64,000 nucleotides of DNA from Actinomycetota bacterium (GCA_005884005.1 VAWI01000015.1:1-64000); one strand, 5' to 3'; shown: positions 49,542-58,609, counted from the stretch's first letter. A program made the numbers and translations. Notes: generated by a model from the letters alone, not told the origin.

Positions 49542-50968
49542 TGAAGCGAGTTCTGCTGGGTCTCGCGCTCGCAATTGCGAGCGTGGCGGGTACGGCGAGC
49601 GCCGATACGTATCGCATGGTGCCCTCGGTGCCGGCGAATCTGCCGAGCGCCGCTGTACCGAACCAGCCCGGCGAGATCAGCGTCCCGACGCCGATCTCGA
49701 CGCCGCCGTCGGTTTCGCAGTCCCTGAGCTTTCAGCAACTGGTCGCCCTCTGGCAGGGGGCCGGCTCCGCCTATGGGATCCCGTGGGAAGTGCTCGCCTC
49801 GATCAACAAGATCGAATCGAACTTCGGCCGCAACATGGGTCCCAGCTCCGCCGGCGCGGTCGGCTGGATGCAGTTCATGCCGAGCACCTGGGATCGCTGG
49901 GGCGTCGACGCGAACGGCGACGGCGTTGCAGATCCGTGGAATCCGCAGGACGCGATCTACGCGGCAGCTCGCTACCTTGCAGCGGCAGGCGGAGCGCAAG
50001 ACCTCTCGCGCGGGGTGCTCGCCTACAACCACGCCCAGTGGTACGTCGACGAGGTCCTGCAGCTCGCGCATACGTTCGCCGGGGGCGGCCTCGACACAAC
50101 TTTCAAGCTCGACCGGTACCAGGTCTCCCTCGACGGGGCCCGCAAGGACGTCGCCGACGCGAACCGGCAGCTCCTCGCAGCGCTGCGGATTCAACAGGCG
50201 CTCATGAAGCAGGAGCGCCGCTGGCAGGCTCGCGCCGCGGGAGTGCAGCTCTTGTCCAGGCAACTCGAGCTCCAGAAAGCCGCAACGCTCGTCGGCGTCC
50301 GCGAGCACGCGACCGAAGCCCGGGTCGCTCGGCTCCGGGCAGAGCTGAAGAAGGCCGCCGATGCACTGACGCAGGCCAGCACTCAGGCGGAGAGCGCCGC
50401 GGCGTCGCCCGTGACCGGTTCGCTGCTCGGGTCACCGGTGTCCAACGATTCGGGCTACGTATTTCCGGTCGGCGGCGGCCCCTCGGTCATCTCGGTCTCG
50501 CACCATCACCACGACTATCCGGCCGCTGACATCGCGGCCCCCGAAGGCTCGCCGCTCTACGCCCTTGCCGACAGCGTCGTGCTCAAGTCGTGGGCACAGC
50601 CGGATCCGTACTGTGGGATCGGGCTGTCCTTGCGGGCAAGCGATGGGCAGGAATGGACCTATTGCCATCTTTCGTATCTCGACCCGCAGGTCGTTCAGGG
50701 AGCGGTGTTGAGCGCGGGTCAATCCGTAGGTCTCGTCGGCCACACAGGCGACGCGACCGGGCCGCATCTCCATCTTCAGACCGACCCGGCGACGCACTAC
50801 CCACAATTGGAGCCCTGGTTCCAGCGCTTCGCCGGCACTGCTTTCCGCTGGCAGGATGCGCCGACCCCTCAGCCTGGGGCGACGGCGAGCGCGAGCGCCC
50901 CCGTGTTCGCGCAGGCGCCGAGTGGAAACGCCGCTTCTGGCGGTGGCGTGATCCGATTCACCCAGTAG
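49541..50968 (+). CDS. Bifunctional murein hydrolase: lytic transglycosylase plus M23 peptidase
   Basis: A 475-residue exported protein. A signal peptide (MKRVLLGLALAIASVAGTASA) is followed by an SLT-type transglycosylase domain (catalytic Glu in INKIESNFGRN at about residue 91; GWMQFMPSTW; AYNHAQWYVDEV). A helical coiled region spans about 200-290. A C-terminal LytM/M23 domain has zinc ligands His and Asp in HHDYPAADIAAPEG and the GPHLHLQ motif (about 408). It cuts both glycan strands and peptide bridges, probably to let the pilus machine through the wall. Its ATG shares a base with the pilT stop (TGATG). Confidence 0.9.
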   Translation: MKRVLLGLALAIASVAGTASADTYRMVPSVPANLPSAAVPNQPGEISVPTPISTPPSVSQSLSFQQLVALWQGAGSAYGIPWEVLASINKIESNFGRNMGPSSAGAVGWMQFMPSTWDRWGVDANGDGVADPWNPQDAIYAAARYLAAAGGAQDLSRGVLAYNHAQWYVDEVLQLAHTFAGGGLDTTFKLDRYQVSLDGARKDVADANRQLLAALRIQQALMKQERRWQARAAGVQLLSRQLELQKAATLVGVREHATEARVARLRAELKKAADALTQASTQAESAAASPVTGSLLGSPVSNDSGYVFPVGGGPSVISVSHHHHDYPAADIAAPEGSPLYALADSVVLKSWAQPDPYCGIGLSLRASDGQEWTYCHLSYLDPQVVQGAVLSAGQSVGLVGHTGDATGPHLHLQTDPATHYPQLEPWFQRFAGTAFRWQDAPTPQPGATASASAPVFAQAPSGNAASGGGVIRFTQ

Positions 50969-51007
50969 GGGGATAGCTCGATGCCCCGGTCCGCCGACGA
51001 CTAGGGT

Positions 51008-51895
51008 ATGGCGGCTCGTTTCGCTGCGGTTCTTCCTCGCATGGCCGTAATCGGCCTCGTCTGGCTGTTTGCGACCGGAACCCTGACCTATGCCGCTGGG
51101 CGGAAGCTGACGACGCCCGAGAAGACGCCCGCGGCAGTTGCGACGCCGCGTCCGACTCTCGTCGTCCCGGACATCCGCGGCCAGGCTTTCGTCTTCGCCA
51201 AGGGGATCCTCGAGGACGGCGGCTTCGGCTGGCGCGTCAAAGGCGGTGTCCAAGGTTATGCGACGAACGTCGTCGCCTCTCAACAGCCCGCCGCAGGCAC
51301 GCGCGTCGAGGACACGGGCGCACCGACTTTGACCCTGACCATGGAACGTGGCACCTATCCGCAGAATGGGACCCCGGAGAACACGTCCCCTTACGCGGGC
51401 ACCTCGATCGTCCTTCCCAAGACTCCGAGCGCGGGGGCGAAGCCCTCCGCGCGTATCGCTCCGTCGGCAGGACCGAAGAACGCTAAGAAGTCGGTCGCGA
51501 AGCGTGCCCACGCGACGGCCAAGCCGAGGCGGAAGGTCGCCAAGCGGAAAGTGGCGAAGCACAAGCTTCACGTCACGCGGTCGCGCCCGCCGGCGTTCGC
51601 CGTACCGGGCGCGCGCAAGGAGCCGCTCGATGAGCTGCCGCTAGCGGTTCGGGCCCAGCGGCTGAGCGACTGGCTGACGCCCTCGCGTCGTGCAACGGCG
51701 TCGAACCAGCGCTACTGGCTCTACCAGCACGCCTGGATCGTCGCCGGCGCGAAGTTCGGCTGGTGGCACGGTGCGGCGGCCCTCCGGGTGCTCATCAACG
51801 TCGACCGCCGAGTGGAGTCCCAGTGGGGGATCGGTCATCAGAGTGAGTCGGTTGCCCGCCGCGCCCTTGCCGCGGTCGAGGCGCAGGCGAAGTGA
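51008..51895 (+). CDS. Membrane-anchored PASTA domain protein
   Basis: A 295-residue protein with an N-terminal membrane segment (residues 10-30) and one PASTA domain (about 50-115: VVPDIRGQAFVFAKGILED, GWRVKGG, VVASQQPAAGTRV). A Lys/Ala/Arg-rich stretch (about 155-190) follows, then a helical C-terminal region with WLYQHAWIVAGAKFGWWHG. PASTA domains bind peptidoglycan fragments, so the protein probably links the pilus machine to the wall. It overlaps the next gene by GTGA. Confidence 0.8.
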   Translation: MAARFAAVLPRMAVIGLVWLFATGTLTYAAGRKLTTPEKTPAAVATPRPTLVVPDIRGQAFVFAKGILEDGGFGWRVKGGVQGYATNVVASQQPAAGTRVEDTGAPTLTLTMERGTYPQNGTPENTSPYAGTSIVLPKTPSAGAKPSARIAPSAGPKNAKKSVAKRAHATAKPRRKVAKRKVAKHKLHVTRSRPPAFAVPGARKEPLDELPLAVRAQRLSDWLTPSRRATASNQRYWLYQHAWIVAGAKFGWWHGAAALRVLINVDRRVESQWGIGHQSESVARRALAAVEAQAK

Positions 51896-52482
51896 GGTTT
51901 GGCAGGCGCGTGACGCGACGCCTCCGCGAACAGGGGGGTTACACGTTGGTCGAGATGCTGACCGTCCTTTTGATCCTGGGTGTGGTGATGGGGGGACTGA
52001 CCTCCGTCTTCGTAACCGCGACGAATGCCGACGCCGACATGAACAATCGCTTCCGAGCTCAGCAGACGGCGCGGCTCGCACTCGACAAGCTCCGCCGCGA
52101 AGTCCATTGCTCTTCGGCGGCGACCCCGGCCGGATCTGCCACCTCCTCGATCACCCTGACGCTCCCGACCTACTGCAAGACCTATTCGGGAAGCACCTCG
52201 GTTACGTGGTGCACGCGGAGCGTCGCGACGAATCGCTACGCCCTCTACCGCGTCGATGGCGCGACTTGCACCGGCGGCGTCAAGTGGGCGGACAATTTGA
52301 CCCCGACTGCGACGGCGCCCGTCTGCAGCGGCGCGCTTTGTATCTTCAACTACTCGGCGCAGTCGACCTCGAGCCTCGCGAAGCTGCAAGTCGACTTCCC
52401 GGTCAACCCGAAGGCTTCCCGCACGGTCGACACCTACGAGCTCATCGACGGCCTCGTGCTCAGGAACAGCACCCGATCATGA
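51892..52482 (+). CDS. Type IV pilin-like protein with prepilin N-methylation signal
   Basis: A 196-residue minor pilin or pseudopilin. The class III leader ends in GG-Y: EQGGYTLVEMLTVLLILGVVMGG, partly quoted, with the conserved Glu5 after the cleavage site. The mature domain has several cysteines (for example TYCK, TWCTR, ATCTGG, PVCSGALC) likely forming disulfides. PilW/PilV-like by position before a PilX-like gene. GTG start coupled by GTGA; ATGA to the next gene. Confidence 0.85.
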   Translation: MRFGRRVTRRLREQGGYTLVEMLTVLLILGVVMGGLTSVFVTATNADADMNNRFRAQQTARLALDKLRREVHCSSAATPAGSATSSITLTLPTYCKTYSGSTSVTWCTRSVATNRYALYRVDGATCTGGVKWADNLTPTATAPVCSGALCIFNYSAQSTSSLAKLQVDFPVNPKASRTVDTYELIDGLVLRNSTRS

Positions 52483-54305
52483 GGCTGCGGAGGATGAGCC
52501 TGAAGGCCCTCGCCGCGGGCAAGCCAATGGGCGACGAGCGCGGCATCGCGCTGGTGATGGCTCTCGGCATCCTGGTCGTCTGCGCGATCATGGTCACGAC
52601 GGTCATTGCTTACACCAGCTCCGGCCAGCGAACGTCGTATTTCAGCAAAGCGCGGCTGACCGCCTTCGACGCGGCCGACGCCGGCATGAACAATGCGTTT
52701 GCGGTCCTGAACCTTCCCACGAACAACTCGCTGGACCCGAGCATCCTCCCGCCTTGCCACACGACAAACCCGGACACCTCGACTCCGGGAACGACGAACC
52801 CGACCTGGTTCACGAGCTCCACCAATCTCACCGCGCTGACGAGCTGGAACAACAACCTCTATGGTCGCGCGACCGCCTATTGGTGCGGGGACTTCGACCG
52901 CTACGGCGCCCAGTGGTTTCTCCGCTCGATCGGCTCGATCAGGAACCCAACCAGCCAGATCGGGAATACGACTCGCACGCTCAGCTCGAGGGTCACGATC
53001 CAGCCGACGTTGACGCAGCCCAAGAACAACCCGGTCTGGGACTATCTATACGCAGGCCACACGGGGAGCGCCTGCGATCAAACGCTGAACAACAACATCA
53101 GCGGCTCCTCGCGCATGTACGTCGCCGGCAACCTCTGCCTGAGCCCGAACGTGCAGTTGGCGCAGTCGACCGTCATTGTCGGAGGAAACCTCGACGTTGC
53201 GAACAACGCCGCTGTTGGCGCCAACACGAGCATGAGCACTCGCGTCGAGACGTATGTCGGTGGTAACTGCCGTTACGGCAGCAACAGCCCGCCATGGGTC
53301 GCCTGCAGCGGCAACCAGGATGCGAATCACATCTACAGCAAGCTGTCCGACGGGACGACGGTCGCCGTGAACCACACCGCTCCGATCGTTGCCCCACCGG
53401 CCGCCGATTTCGCCGGCTGGTACCAGGATGCGATTCCGGGACCCGCCCAGTCCTGCACCAGCGCAGGTGGCACGTCTCCCACGTTCGACAACAACTATCC
53501 GACCCGCGACAACAGCGTTTCGACCGTCTTCGACTTGACTCCCTCGACCTCGTACACGTGCCGAGTCGGCAGGGGCTCGTCGACGACCCTGGGCTCGGCG
53601 ATCACCTCCTCCCAGACCTCGATCACGGTCGCCTCGGCCGGCGGCTTTCCGACGAGCGGGAACTTTCGGGTCAGGATCGACGATGAAGATATGACCGTCA
53701 CCGGCGGGCAGGGATCGACGACGTGGACGGTTACCCGCGGCGTCAACGGCACGACCGCTGCCAGCCACGTGGCCTCGCAGACTGTCGAACAAGACGACGC
53801 AGGCACCAGCGGAGAGCTCTCGTGGAACGCGACGACGAAGACCCTCACCGTCTCCGGAACGATCTTCATCGACGGAAGCGCGAAGGTATCCAACGGCGCG
53901 CTCAACACATACAACGGCCAGGCTACGCTCTATCTCTCGGGGACCTTCTACGCGAACGGGTCGCTGTGCGGCGCGACTTCCGGAACCAGCTGCAACTTCG
54001 CCGGCTGGAATCCGGACAAAGAGCTGCTGATGATCGTTGCCGACGGGAACGGCGGCCAGATCAACCCCGGTGACGGCGTCTTCATAGCCAACAACTTCTC
54101 GTACGAGGGCGGCCTCTACGCGACCAACGCGGTTGAGTTCGGCAACAACGTCAACATCGACGGGCCGGTCGTCGGCAGTCAGATCCTGCTGAGCAACAAC
54201 CTGACGACCCAAGCGTTCCCGACGATCACGACCGTTCCTGTCGGAATGCCGTCGAACAACGACGTGTACGCGCAGCCGAACCCGCCGCAGAGCTTCTCCG
54301 GCTAG
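52479..54305 (+). CDS. Large PilX-like surface protein with inserted Ig-like/phage-tail-type module
   Basis: A 608-residue protein. The N-terminus has a PilX-like membrane helix after DERGIALVMALGILVV and lacks the GFxxxE pilin site. The body is Ser/Thr/Asn/Gly-rich with repeating short beta segments (SSRMYVAGNLCLSPNVQ, VIVGGNLDVANNA, TLYLSGTFYANGS) that suggest a beta-helix. Residues about 365-440 are different: LGSAITSSQTSITVASAGGF, then WTVTRGVNGTTAASHV, a module I know mainly from phage tail or baseplate proteins. It is probably a pilus-tip adhesin or scaffold. Function not proven. Confidence 0.75.
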   Translation: MRLRRMSLKALAAGKPMGDERGIALVMALGILVVCAIMVTTVIAYTSSGQRTSYFSKARLTAFDAADAGMNNAFAVLNLPTNNSLDPSILPPCHTTNPDTSTPGTTNPTWFTSSTNLTALTSWNNNLYGRATAYWCGDFDRYGAQWFLRSIGSIRNPTSQIGNTTRTLSSRVTIQPTLTQPKNNPVWDYLYAGHTGSACDQTLNNNISGSSRMYVAGNLCLSPNVQLAQSTVIVGGNLDVANNAAVGANTSMSTRVETYVGGNCRYGSNSPPWVACSGNQDANHIYSKLSDGTTVAVNHTAPIVAPPAADFAGWYQDAIPGPAQSCTSAGGTSPTFDNNYPTRDNSVSTVFDLTPSTSYTCRVGRGSSTTLGSAITSSQTSITVASAGGFPTSGNFRVRIDDEDMTVTGGQGSTTWTVTRGVNGTTAASHVASQTVEQDDAGTSGELSWNATTKTLTVSGTIFIDGSAKVSNGALNTYNGQATLYLSGTFYANGSLCGATSGTSCNFAGWNPDKELLMIVADGNGGQINPGDGVFIANNFSYEGGLYATNAVEFGNNVNIDGPVVGSQILLSNNLTTQAFPTITTVPVGMPSNNDVYAQPNPPQSFSG

Positions 54306-54356
54306 CCGCGCTCAACTCTGCTCAACTCTCACGTCGACCCGACCGATAAAGGGAAG

Positions 54357-55109
54357 ATGAACGCTGCGCTCGCTGCGGTCGCGTTCGCTCCCGGCTTGGC
54401 GATCGGAAGCTTCGTGAACGTCGTCGCGACACGACTGCCGTTACGGCGCTCGGTCGTGCATCCGCGCTCGGCCTGCATGAGCTGCGGGAGCGAGCTCGCC
54501 TGGTACGACAACGTGCCGCTGCTCTCCTACGTGCTCCTCCGCGGCCGCTGCCGCAGCTGCGGCGTGCGTATCGGCTTGGTCTACCCGGCCGTCGAGCTTG
54601 CCACCGCGCTGCTCGTCGCCGCCTGCTTCGTTCGCTTTGGGCTTTCCGGCCGCGCGGCGGTGGCCGCCTTCTTCTGCATCGTCCTCGTCACGGTCAGCGC
54701 GATCGACCTGGCACATCGGATCATCCCCAATCGGATCGTAGTTCCGGCCGCGGCGCTCGTGCTAGTGGCGCAGACAGCGTTACGGCCGAGTCCGGAATGG
54801 GCGCTCGCGGCCCTTGGCGCTGGGCTGTTCCTCTTCGTCGCTGCGCTTGCCTATCCGGCCGGCATGGGTATGGGTGACGTCAAGCTGGCACTTCTGATGG
54901 GCGCCGCGTTGGGACGGACGGTCTCAGTGGCGATGATGGTCGGCATGCTTGCGGCGCTCGTGCCGAGCCTCTATCTGCTGGCGCGGCACGGCGGTGCCGC
55001 GCGCAAGATGGCGATCCCGTTCGGCCCGTTCCTCGCGCTCGGGAGCGTGGTCGCGTTGTTTGCGGGCGGGCCGCTGCTGCACGTTTACTGGCAGCTCTTC
55101 GCCCACTAA
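54357..55109 (+). CDS. pilD: Prepilin peptidase / N-methyltransferase PilD
   Basis: A 250-residue bifunctional membrane aspartyl protease that cleaves and methylates prepilins. The N-terminal domain has the four zinc cysteines C40, C43, C65 and C68 (CMSCGSELAW ... CRSCGV). The catalytic Asps are D117 in AIDLAHRIIPN and D174 in GMGMGDVKLA. About eight membrane segments. The ATG has AAAGGGAAG upstream. It processes the pilins encoded on both sides. Confidence 0.93.
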   Translation: MNAALAAVAFAPGLAIGSFVNVVATRLPLRRSVVHPRSACMSCGSELAWYDNVPLLSYVLLRGRCRSCGVRIGLVYPAVELATALLVAACFVRFGLSGRAAVAAFFCIVLVTVSAIDLAHRIIPNRIVVPAAALVLVAQTALRPSPEWALAALGAGLFLFVAALAYPAGMGMGDVKLALLMGAALGRTVSVAMMVGMLAALVPSLYLLARHGGAARKMAIPFGPFLALGSVVALFAGGPLLHVYWQLFAH

Positions 55110-55176
55110 CGCCCAACTTCGCCCAAGTTCACCCTCACGGTTTGGGCCGTTTCGGCCGATACCTCATTCGAGGGAT

Positions 55177-56964
55177 ATGGACACCGAACAGCCCCCGAAT
55201 CTCCGCACGACCGGTAAACACGGCGGCGAAAGCGCGCCCGCGCGGACTTCCCTTGCCTCGGGGGTCAATGCCGTCGCGGAGCTCGTCGCAGACCTGCTCG
55301 CGGCGACGAACCTCCTTTCCGAAGACAAGCTGAACGTCGCGCGCGGGCGGGCCGGGAAGGGCTCGCTTGCCCAGGCGATCGTCGACGAGGGCTTCGCCGC
55401 GAGCGAGGGCGTCGCTCGAATGCTCGCCAACCGGCATCACGTGCGCCTCGTCGATCTGGCGCTCACCGGTGTCGATAGACATGCCGCGGAGCTCGTGCCC
55501 CTGCACGTGCTCGAACGGCTCGTCGCAGTTCCCTACGCGCTCGACGGAGAGACGCTTCGCGTTGCGGTCGCGGATCCCGCCGACCTGCACGCGATCGATG
55601 AGCTACGGCTCGCGAGCCGCCACCAGCTGGAGCTCGGCGTCGCAGCCCGCGAGGACATCCTCACCGAGCTCCGGCGCCTCTCTCGCGCCTCGGAGGCCTT
55701 CGGCGCGCGCGCGGCGCTCGCCGAGGAAGAGGCGTTGCACGCGGAGGAGGAAGAGGAGGCCGACGACCTCGAGGTCGAGGACGGCATCTCGGAGGCGCCG
55801 CTCGTCCGCTTGGTCAACTCGATCATCTTCCAGGCCGCCGAGGACGGGGCCTCCGACGTCCATTTCGAGCCTCAAGAGGACTGCCTAGCCGTTCGGCTTC
55901 GCATCGACGGCGTGCTGCACGAAGTGCAGCGGATCCCGAAGCGAATGATGCCCGGCGTCACCACGCGCCTGAAAGTGCTCGCGAAGCTCGACATCGCCGA
56001 GCGCAGAAAGCCGCAGGATGGCCGGATGTCCTTGAATGCCGCCGCCGCGGGACGGATGCTCGACATCCGTGTCGCAACGCTCCCGACGGTCGAGGGCGAG
56101 TCGGTCGTCATGCGTCTCCTCGACAAGTCCAAGCGGCCGCCCACCCTCGAGGAGTTGGGGCTCTCAGACGAGATGCGCCAGAAGCTCGAGAAGCTCGTTC
56201 AGCGGCCGACCGGCGCGCTGCTCGTGACCGGACCGACCGGCTCCGGTAAGTCAACGACGCTCTACGCCGCGCTGGCCGAGATCAACAATCCCGAGATCAA
56301 CATCATCACGGTCGAGGACCCGGTCGAGTACCGGCTCGGCGGCGTCAACCAGGTGCAGATCAACCAGCGCGCCGGCCTCACATTCGCAGCAGCGCTGCGC
56401 TCGATTCTCCGCTCGGATCCCGACGTCGTGATGGTGGGCGAGATCCGCGACCCCGAGACGGCAAAGATCTCGATCGAAGCTGCGCTTACCGGCCATTTCG
56501 TCCTCTCCACTCTGCACACGAATGACGCTCCCGGCGCACTGACACGGTTGAACGAGATGGGCGTCGAGCCGTTCTTGACCGGTTCCGCCGTCACCGGAGT
56601 CCTCGCCCAGCGGCTGGCGCGGAAGCTCTGCACGCACTGCTGCGAGATGTACACGCCGTCCGTGGACGAGCTGATCAAGGCGCGCGTCTCTCCGGACATC
56701 GCCGCCCAGGCTGACGGCATGATCTTCTACCGCAAGAGGGGCTGCCCTCGCTGCAACCAGACCGGGTACAAGGGGCGGATCGGAGTCTTTCAGCTGCTGG
56801 CCATGAGCGAGAACCTCGAGACCCTTGCCGCCGAGAAAGCGAGCCGCGAAGAGCTCGAGCGGGCCGCGATGGAAGAGGGCATGCGGACACTGTGGGATGA
56901 CGGCATCGCAAAGGTCGCAGCTGGTCTCACATCGATCGAAGAGCTCGCGCGCGTGACGATCTAG
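55177..56964 (+). CDS. pilB: Type IV pilus assembly ATPase PilB
   Basis: A 595-residue GspE/PilB ATPase. Order: an MshEN-type N-terminal domain (about 40-170), an acidic linker (EEEEEADDLEVEDG), and the ATPase core with Walker A GPTGSGKSTTLY, Asp box TVEDPVEYRLGG, Walker B DPDVVMVGEIRDPETA and His box GHFVLSTLHTNDAPGA. A four-cysteine zinc site follows (CTHCCEM and CPRCNQTG). MshEN domains often bind cyclic di-GMP. ATG at 55177 is preferred; the longer frame overlaps pilD. Confidence 0.94.
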   Translation: MDTEQPPNLRTTGKHGGESAPARTSLASGVNAVAELVADLLAATNLLSEDKLNVARGRAGKGSLAQAIVDEGFAASEGVARMLANRHHVRLVDLALTGVDRHAAELVPLHVLERLVAVPYALDGETLRVAVADPADLHAIDELRLASRHQLELGVAAREDILTELRRLSRASEAFGARAALAEEEALHAEEEEEADDLEVEDGISEAPLVRLVNSIIFQAAEDGASDVHFEPQEDCLAVRLRIDGVLHEVQRIPKRMMPGVTTRLKVLAKLDIAERRKPQDGRMSLNAAAAGRMLDIRVATLPTVEGESVVMRLLDKSKRPPTLEELGLSDEMRQKLEKLVQRPTGALLVTGPTGSGKSTTLYAALAEINNPEINIITVEDPVEYRLGGVNQVQINQRAGLTFAAALRSILRSDPDVVMVGEIRDPETAKISIEAALTGHFVLSTLHTNDAPGALTRLNEMGVEPFLTGSAVTGVLAQRLARKLCTHCCEMYTPSVDELIKARVSPDIAAQADGMIFYRKRGCPRCNQTGYKGRIGVFQLLAMSENLETLAAEKASREELERAAMEEGMRTLWDDGIAKVAAGLTSIEELARVTI

Positions 56965-57064
56965 CGGGCTTCAAGACCCGTCACTCAGAGCATTGGTCCA
57001 AACCGGCACCAGATGCGGAATCAAGTAACCGTCTGATACCGAGAACGGCACGTCCCGGGTGGGC

Positions 57065-57080
57065 GTCCGACCGGTCGGAC
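57065..57080. promoter_or_regulatory. 16-bp perfect palindrome downstream of pilB
   Basis: GTCCGACCGGTCGGAC is fully self-complementary. It lies in the 211-bp gap between convergent pilB and the 57176 gene, so it may be a bidirectional terminator stem or a protein-binding site. Confidence 0.4.
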
Positions 57081-57105
57081 CGCCAGGTTCGCGCCGGGCC
57101 GGGCA

Positions 57106-57122
57106 GGTAACAGGCTGTTACC
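57106..57122. promoter_or_regulatory. Inverted repeat GGTAACAG-G-CTGTTACC
   Basis: Two perfect 8-nt arms around one central base, 25 bp from the previous palindrome. Operator-like sequence in a convergent gap where no promoter is expected, so its role is unclear. Confidence 0.4.
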
Positions 57123-57175
57123 AGGTGCGAAGTAGCGGGTGCAGACCGCGCTGGAAAATCCAGGTTCGCTGCGGG

Positions 57176-57439
57176 CTACTGAGCCTGAACTTCGCAGCCG
57201 AGGTACATCAGCGCCTCGACCGCTTCGGTCACGAACGCCGTCGCCTGCTGCGAGTCGGCAAACGTGTAGGGGCCGGGCTGCATCGGTTTCGAGTTGCGCG
57301 CGCCGACCGGATAGACCTCGGCCTCGACGACACAGGAGTCGCCGTAGTCGACCGTCTTCAGCACCGCGATCGAACGTCCGTCCTTCTTCGCATGGCGGAC
57401 GAAGAGCTCGCGCGCGTCGTCAGATTCCGCCCGTCTCAT
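57176..57439 (-). CDS. Small hypothetical protein
   Basis: An 87-residue protein (MRRAESDDARELFVRHAKKD...LMYLGCEVQAQ) with no membrane segment or recognised domain. It may fold as a small alpha-beta unit. Its ATG overlaps the preceding anchor-protein gene (ATGA), which supports it as real. It is convergent with pilB. Confidence 0.6.
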   Translation of the reverse strand: MRRAESDDARELFVRHAKKDGRSIAVLKTVDYGDSCVVEAEVYPVGARNSKPMQPGPYTFADSQQATAFVTEAVEALMYLGCEVQAQ

Positions 57440-58026
57440 CGGGTTGTCGAAAGGGGTGCGGCGTTGACCACAGCCTGCTCGACCGTGTCCGCGTCCACGT
57501 AACCGTTCACCCGGATGTAGAGCGTCCGGGGTCGCTGGAAGATGAGCACCGCGGGAGCATCGAGCAGCCGGTTCTGAGGATCGGCGCTCGAGCTCACCAG
57601 GGCCGAGAGGGCCTGGACCTGCGCGTTATTGCGCACGTCGATCGTGGCGAAGCCGGCATGCGCGACGGCCGCTCCGGCCTTTGCCTCGGCGAGAGTGAGG
57701 CTGTCGACTGTCGACTTGGGCGAAACCAGCGCGAGTACGACGACCGAGTGGCGCTTCAGTGCATCCGCCAGCGGGGTGGGCACACCGGCGATCGAGGCGG
57801 GTCGCCGCGAGGGCGTCTTCTGGGCTTTCGACTTCCGCGGCGCCATCGCGACCCCGACCTTCGGCGGCGCGAGCGCAACCTTGGCTTTCGCCCTCGGGTG
57901 AAGGGGCTTGATCTGATGAACAGCCGCCGAGGAGGCAGAACCGCGACTGAGGAAGAGGAAACCCCCGCCGAGAATGACCAAGCCGGTCAGTGCGACGGCA
58001 GCGTAAATCCGAAACCGCTCGTTCAT
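57436..58026 (-). CDS. Membrane-anchored hypothetical protein
   Basis: A 196-residue protein with a single N-terminal membrane anchor (residues 6-28, AAVALTGLVILGGGFLFL), a Lys/Pro/Ala-rich spacer and a C-terminal domain. The latter alternates strands and helices (VVVLALVSPKSTVDS, AGFATIDVRNNAQVQAL, PAVLIFQRPRTLYIRVNGYVDADTV, in pieces), resembling a thioredoxin-like fold without a CxxC. It lies downstream of the pilin genes after their terminator, so it is probably pilus-related. ATG at 58026. Confidence 0.7.
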   Translation of the reverse strand: MNERFRIYAAVALTGLVILGGGFLFLSRGSASSAAVHQIKPLHPRAKAKVALAPPKVGVAMAPRKSKAQKTPSRRPASIAGVPTPLADALKRHSVVVLALVSPKSTVDSLTLAEAKAGAAVAHAGFATIDVRNNAQVQALSALVSSSADPQNRLLDAPAVLIFQRPRTLYIRVNGYVDADTVEQAVVNAAPLSTTR

Positions 58027-58080
58027 AGTCCATCTATCGGCAGCTGAGCGCGATTGCTTGACGGATTCGAGCAAAGAAAA

Positions 58081-58100
58081 GGGCGCGGTCTCCCGCGCCC
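58081..58100 (-). terminator. Rho-independent terminator of the first pilin gene
   Basis: On the minus strand GGGCGCGG GAGA CCGCGCCC is followed by TTTTCTTTGCT. An 8-bp GC stem plus a U-rich tail, 28 nt after the pilin stop. Confidence 0.85.
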
Positions 58101-58486
58101 CTTTCGAACTTCGGATCGACTGAGTGCTTAACAGCCGTTCGGGACGATGTCGCCGCCGGGGCCGCTCTTGTGGTAGCTGACTCCGGTGGGCTTCGTGTTC
58201 TCGATGCAGTAGCCGGTGCCGGCCGTGTTCACCTTGACGGTGATGTTCTTGATGCCGGCGTCGTAGGAGAGCTGCAGCTTCGTCAGGTGGGCACCGAGGT
58301 AGGCCGTCTTGCTGTTGTCGGCCGCGTAGGCCTCGATGCCTGGGATGGCCGCGCGGACGTTGGCCTGGGCGGCCGACTTGTTCGCGCGCGTCCGGAAGCT
58401 GAGGTACGAGGGAATCGCGATTGCGAGCAGGATTCCCAGGATGATGATCACGACCAAAAGCTCGATCAGCGTGAAGCCGCGCTCCT
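58081..58486. repeat. Tandem pilin duplication, copy A
   Basis: This segment and 58613-59012 are almost identical. Each contains the 3' end and most of a pilin gene plus its downstream terminator. Identity stops inside the leader-peptide codons, so the two pilins differ mainly before the cleavage site. Confidence 0.8.
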
Positions 58487-58520
58487 CGCGGGCGAGACGC
58501 TGCCGCAATGCATTAATCAT
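58128..58520 (-). CDS. pilA: Major type IV pilin PilA (copy A)
   Basis: A 130-residue type IVa prepilin. Leader MINALRQRLAREERG, cleavage after Gly15, then FTLIELLVVIIILGILLAIAIP (in part) with Glu5 at residue 20. The globular part has two cysteines (GYCIEN and C-terminal PNGC) that can form the disulfide loop. The mature part is nearly identical to copy B; I see changes at IEN/IQN, VSY/VLY and PNG/PLG. AAGGGAG precedes the ATG, and a terminator follows. Confidence 0.95.
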   Translation of the reverse strand: MINALRQRLAREERGFTLIELLVVIIILGILLAIAIPSYLSFRTRANKSAAQANVRAAIPGIEAYAADNSKTAYLGAHLTKLQLSYDAGIKNITVKVNTAGTGYCIENTKPTGVSYHKSGPGGDIVPNGC

Positions 58521-58609
58521 GTGGTGCTCCCTTCGGTGTCTTGACGCGGTGGCTTTGTCCGCTATCGGCGTCTGCGTTGGGAGATCGACCCTCGAAAGGG
58601 GGAGCAAGA

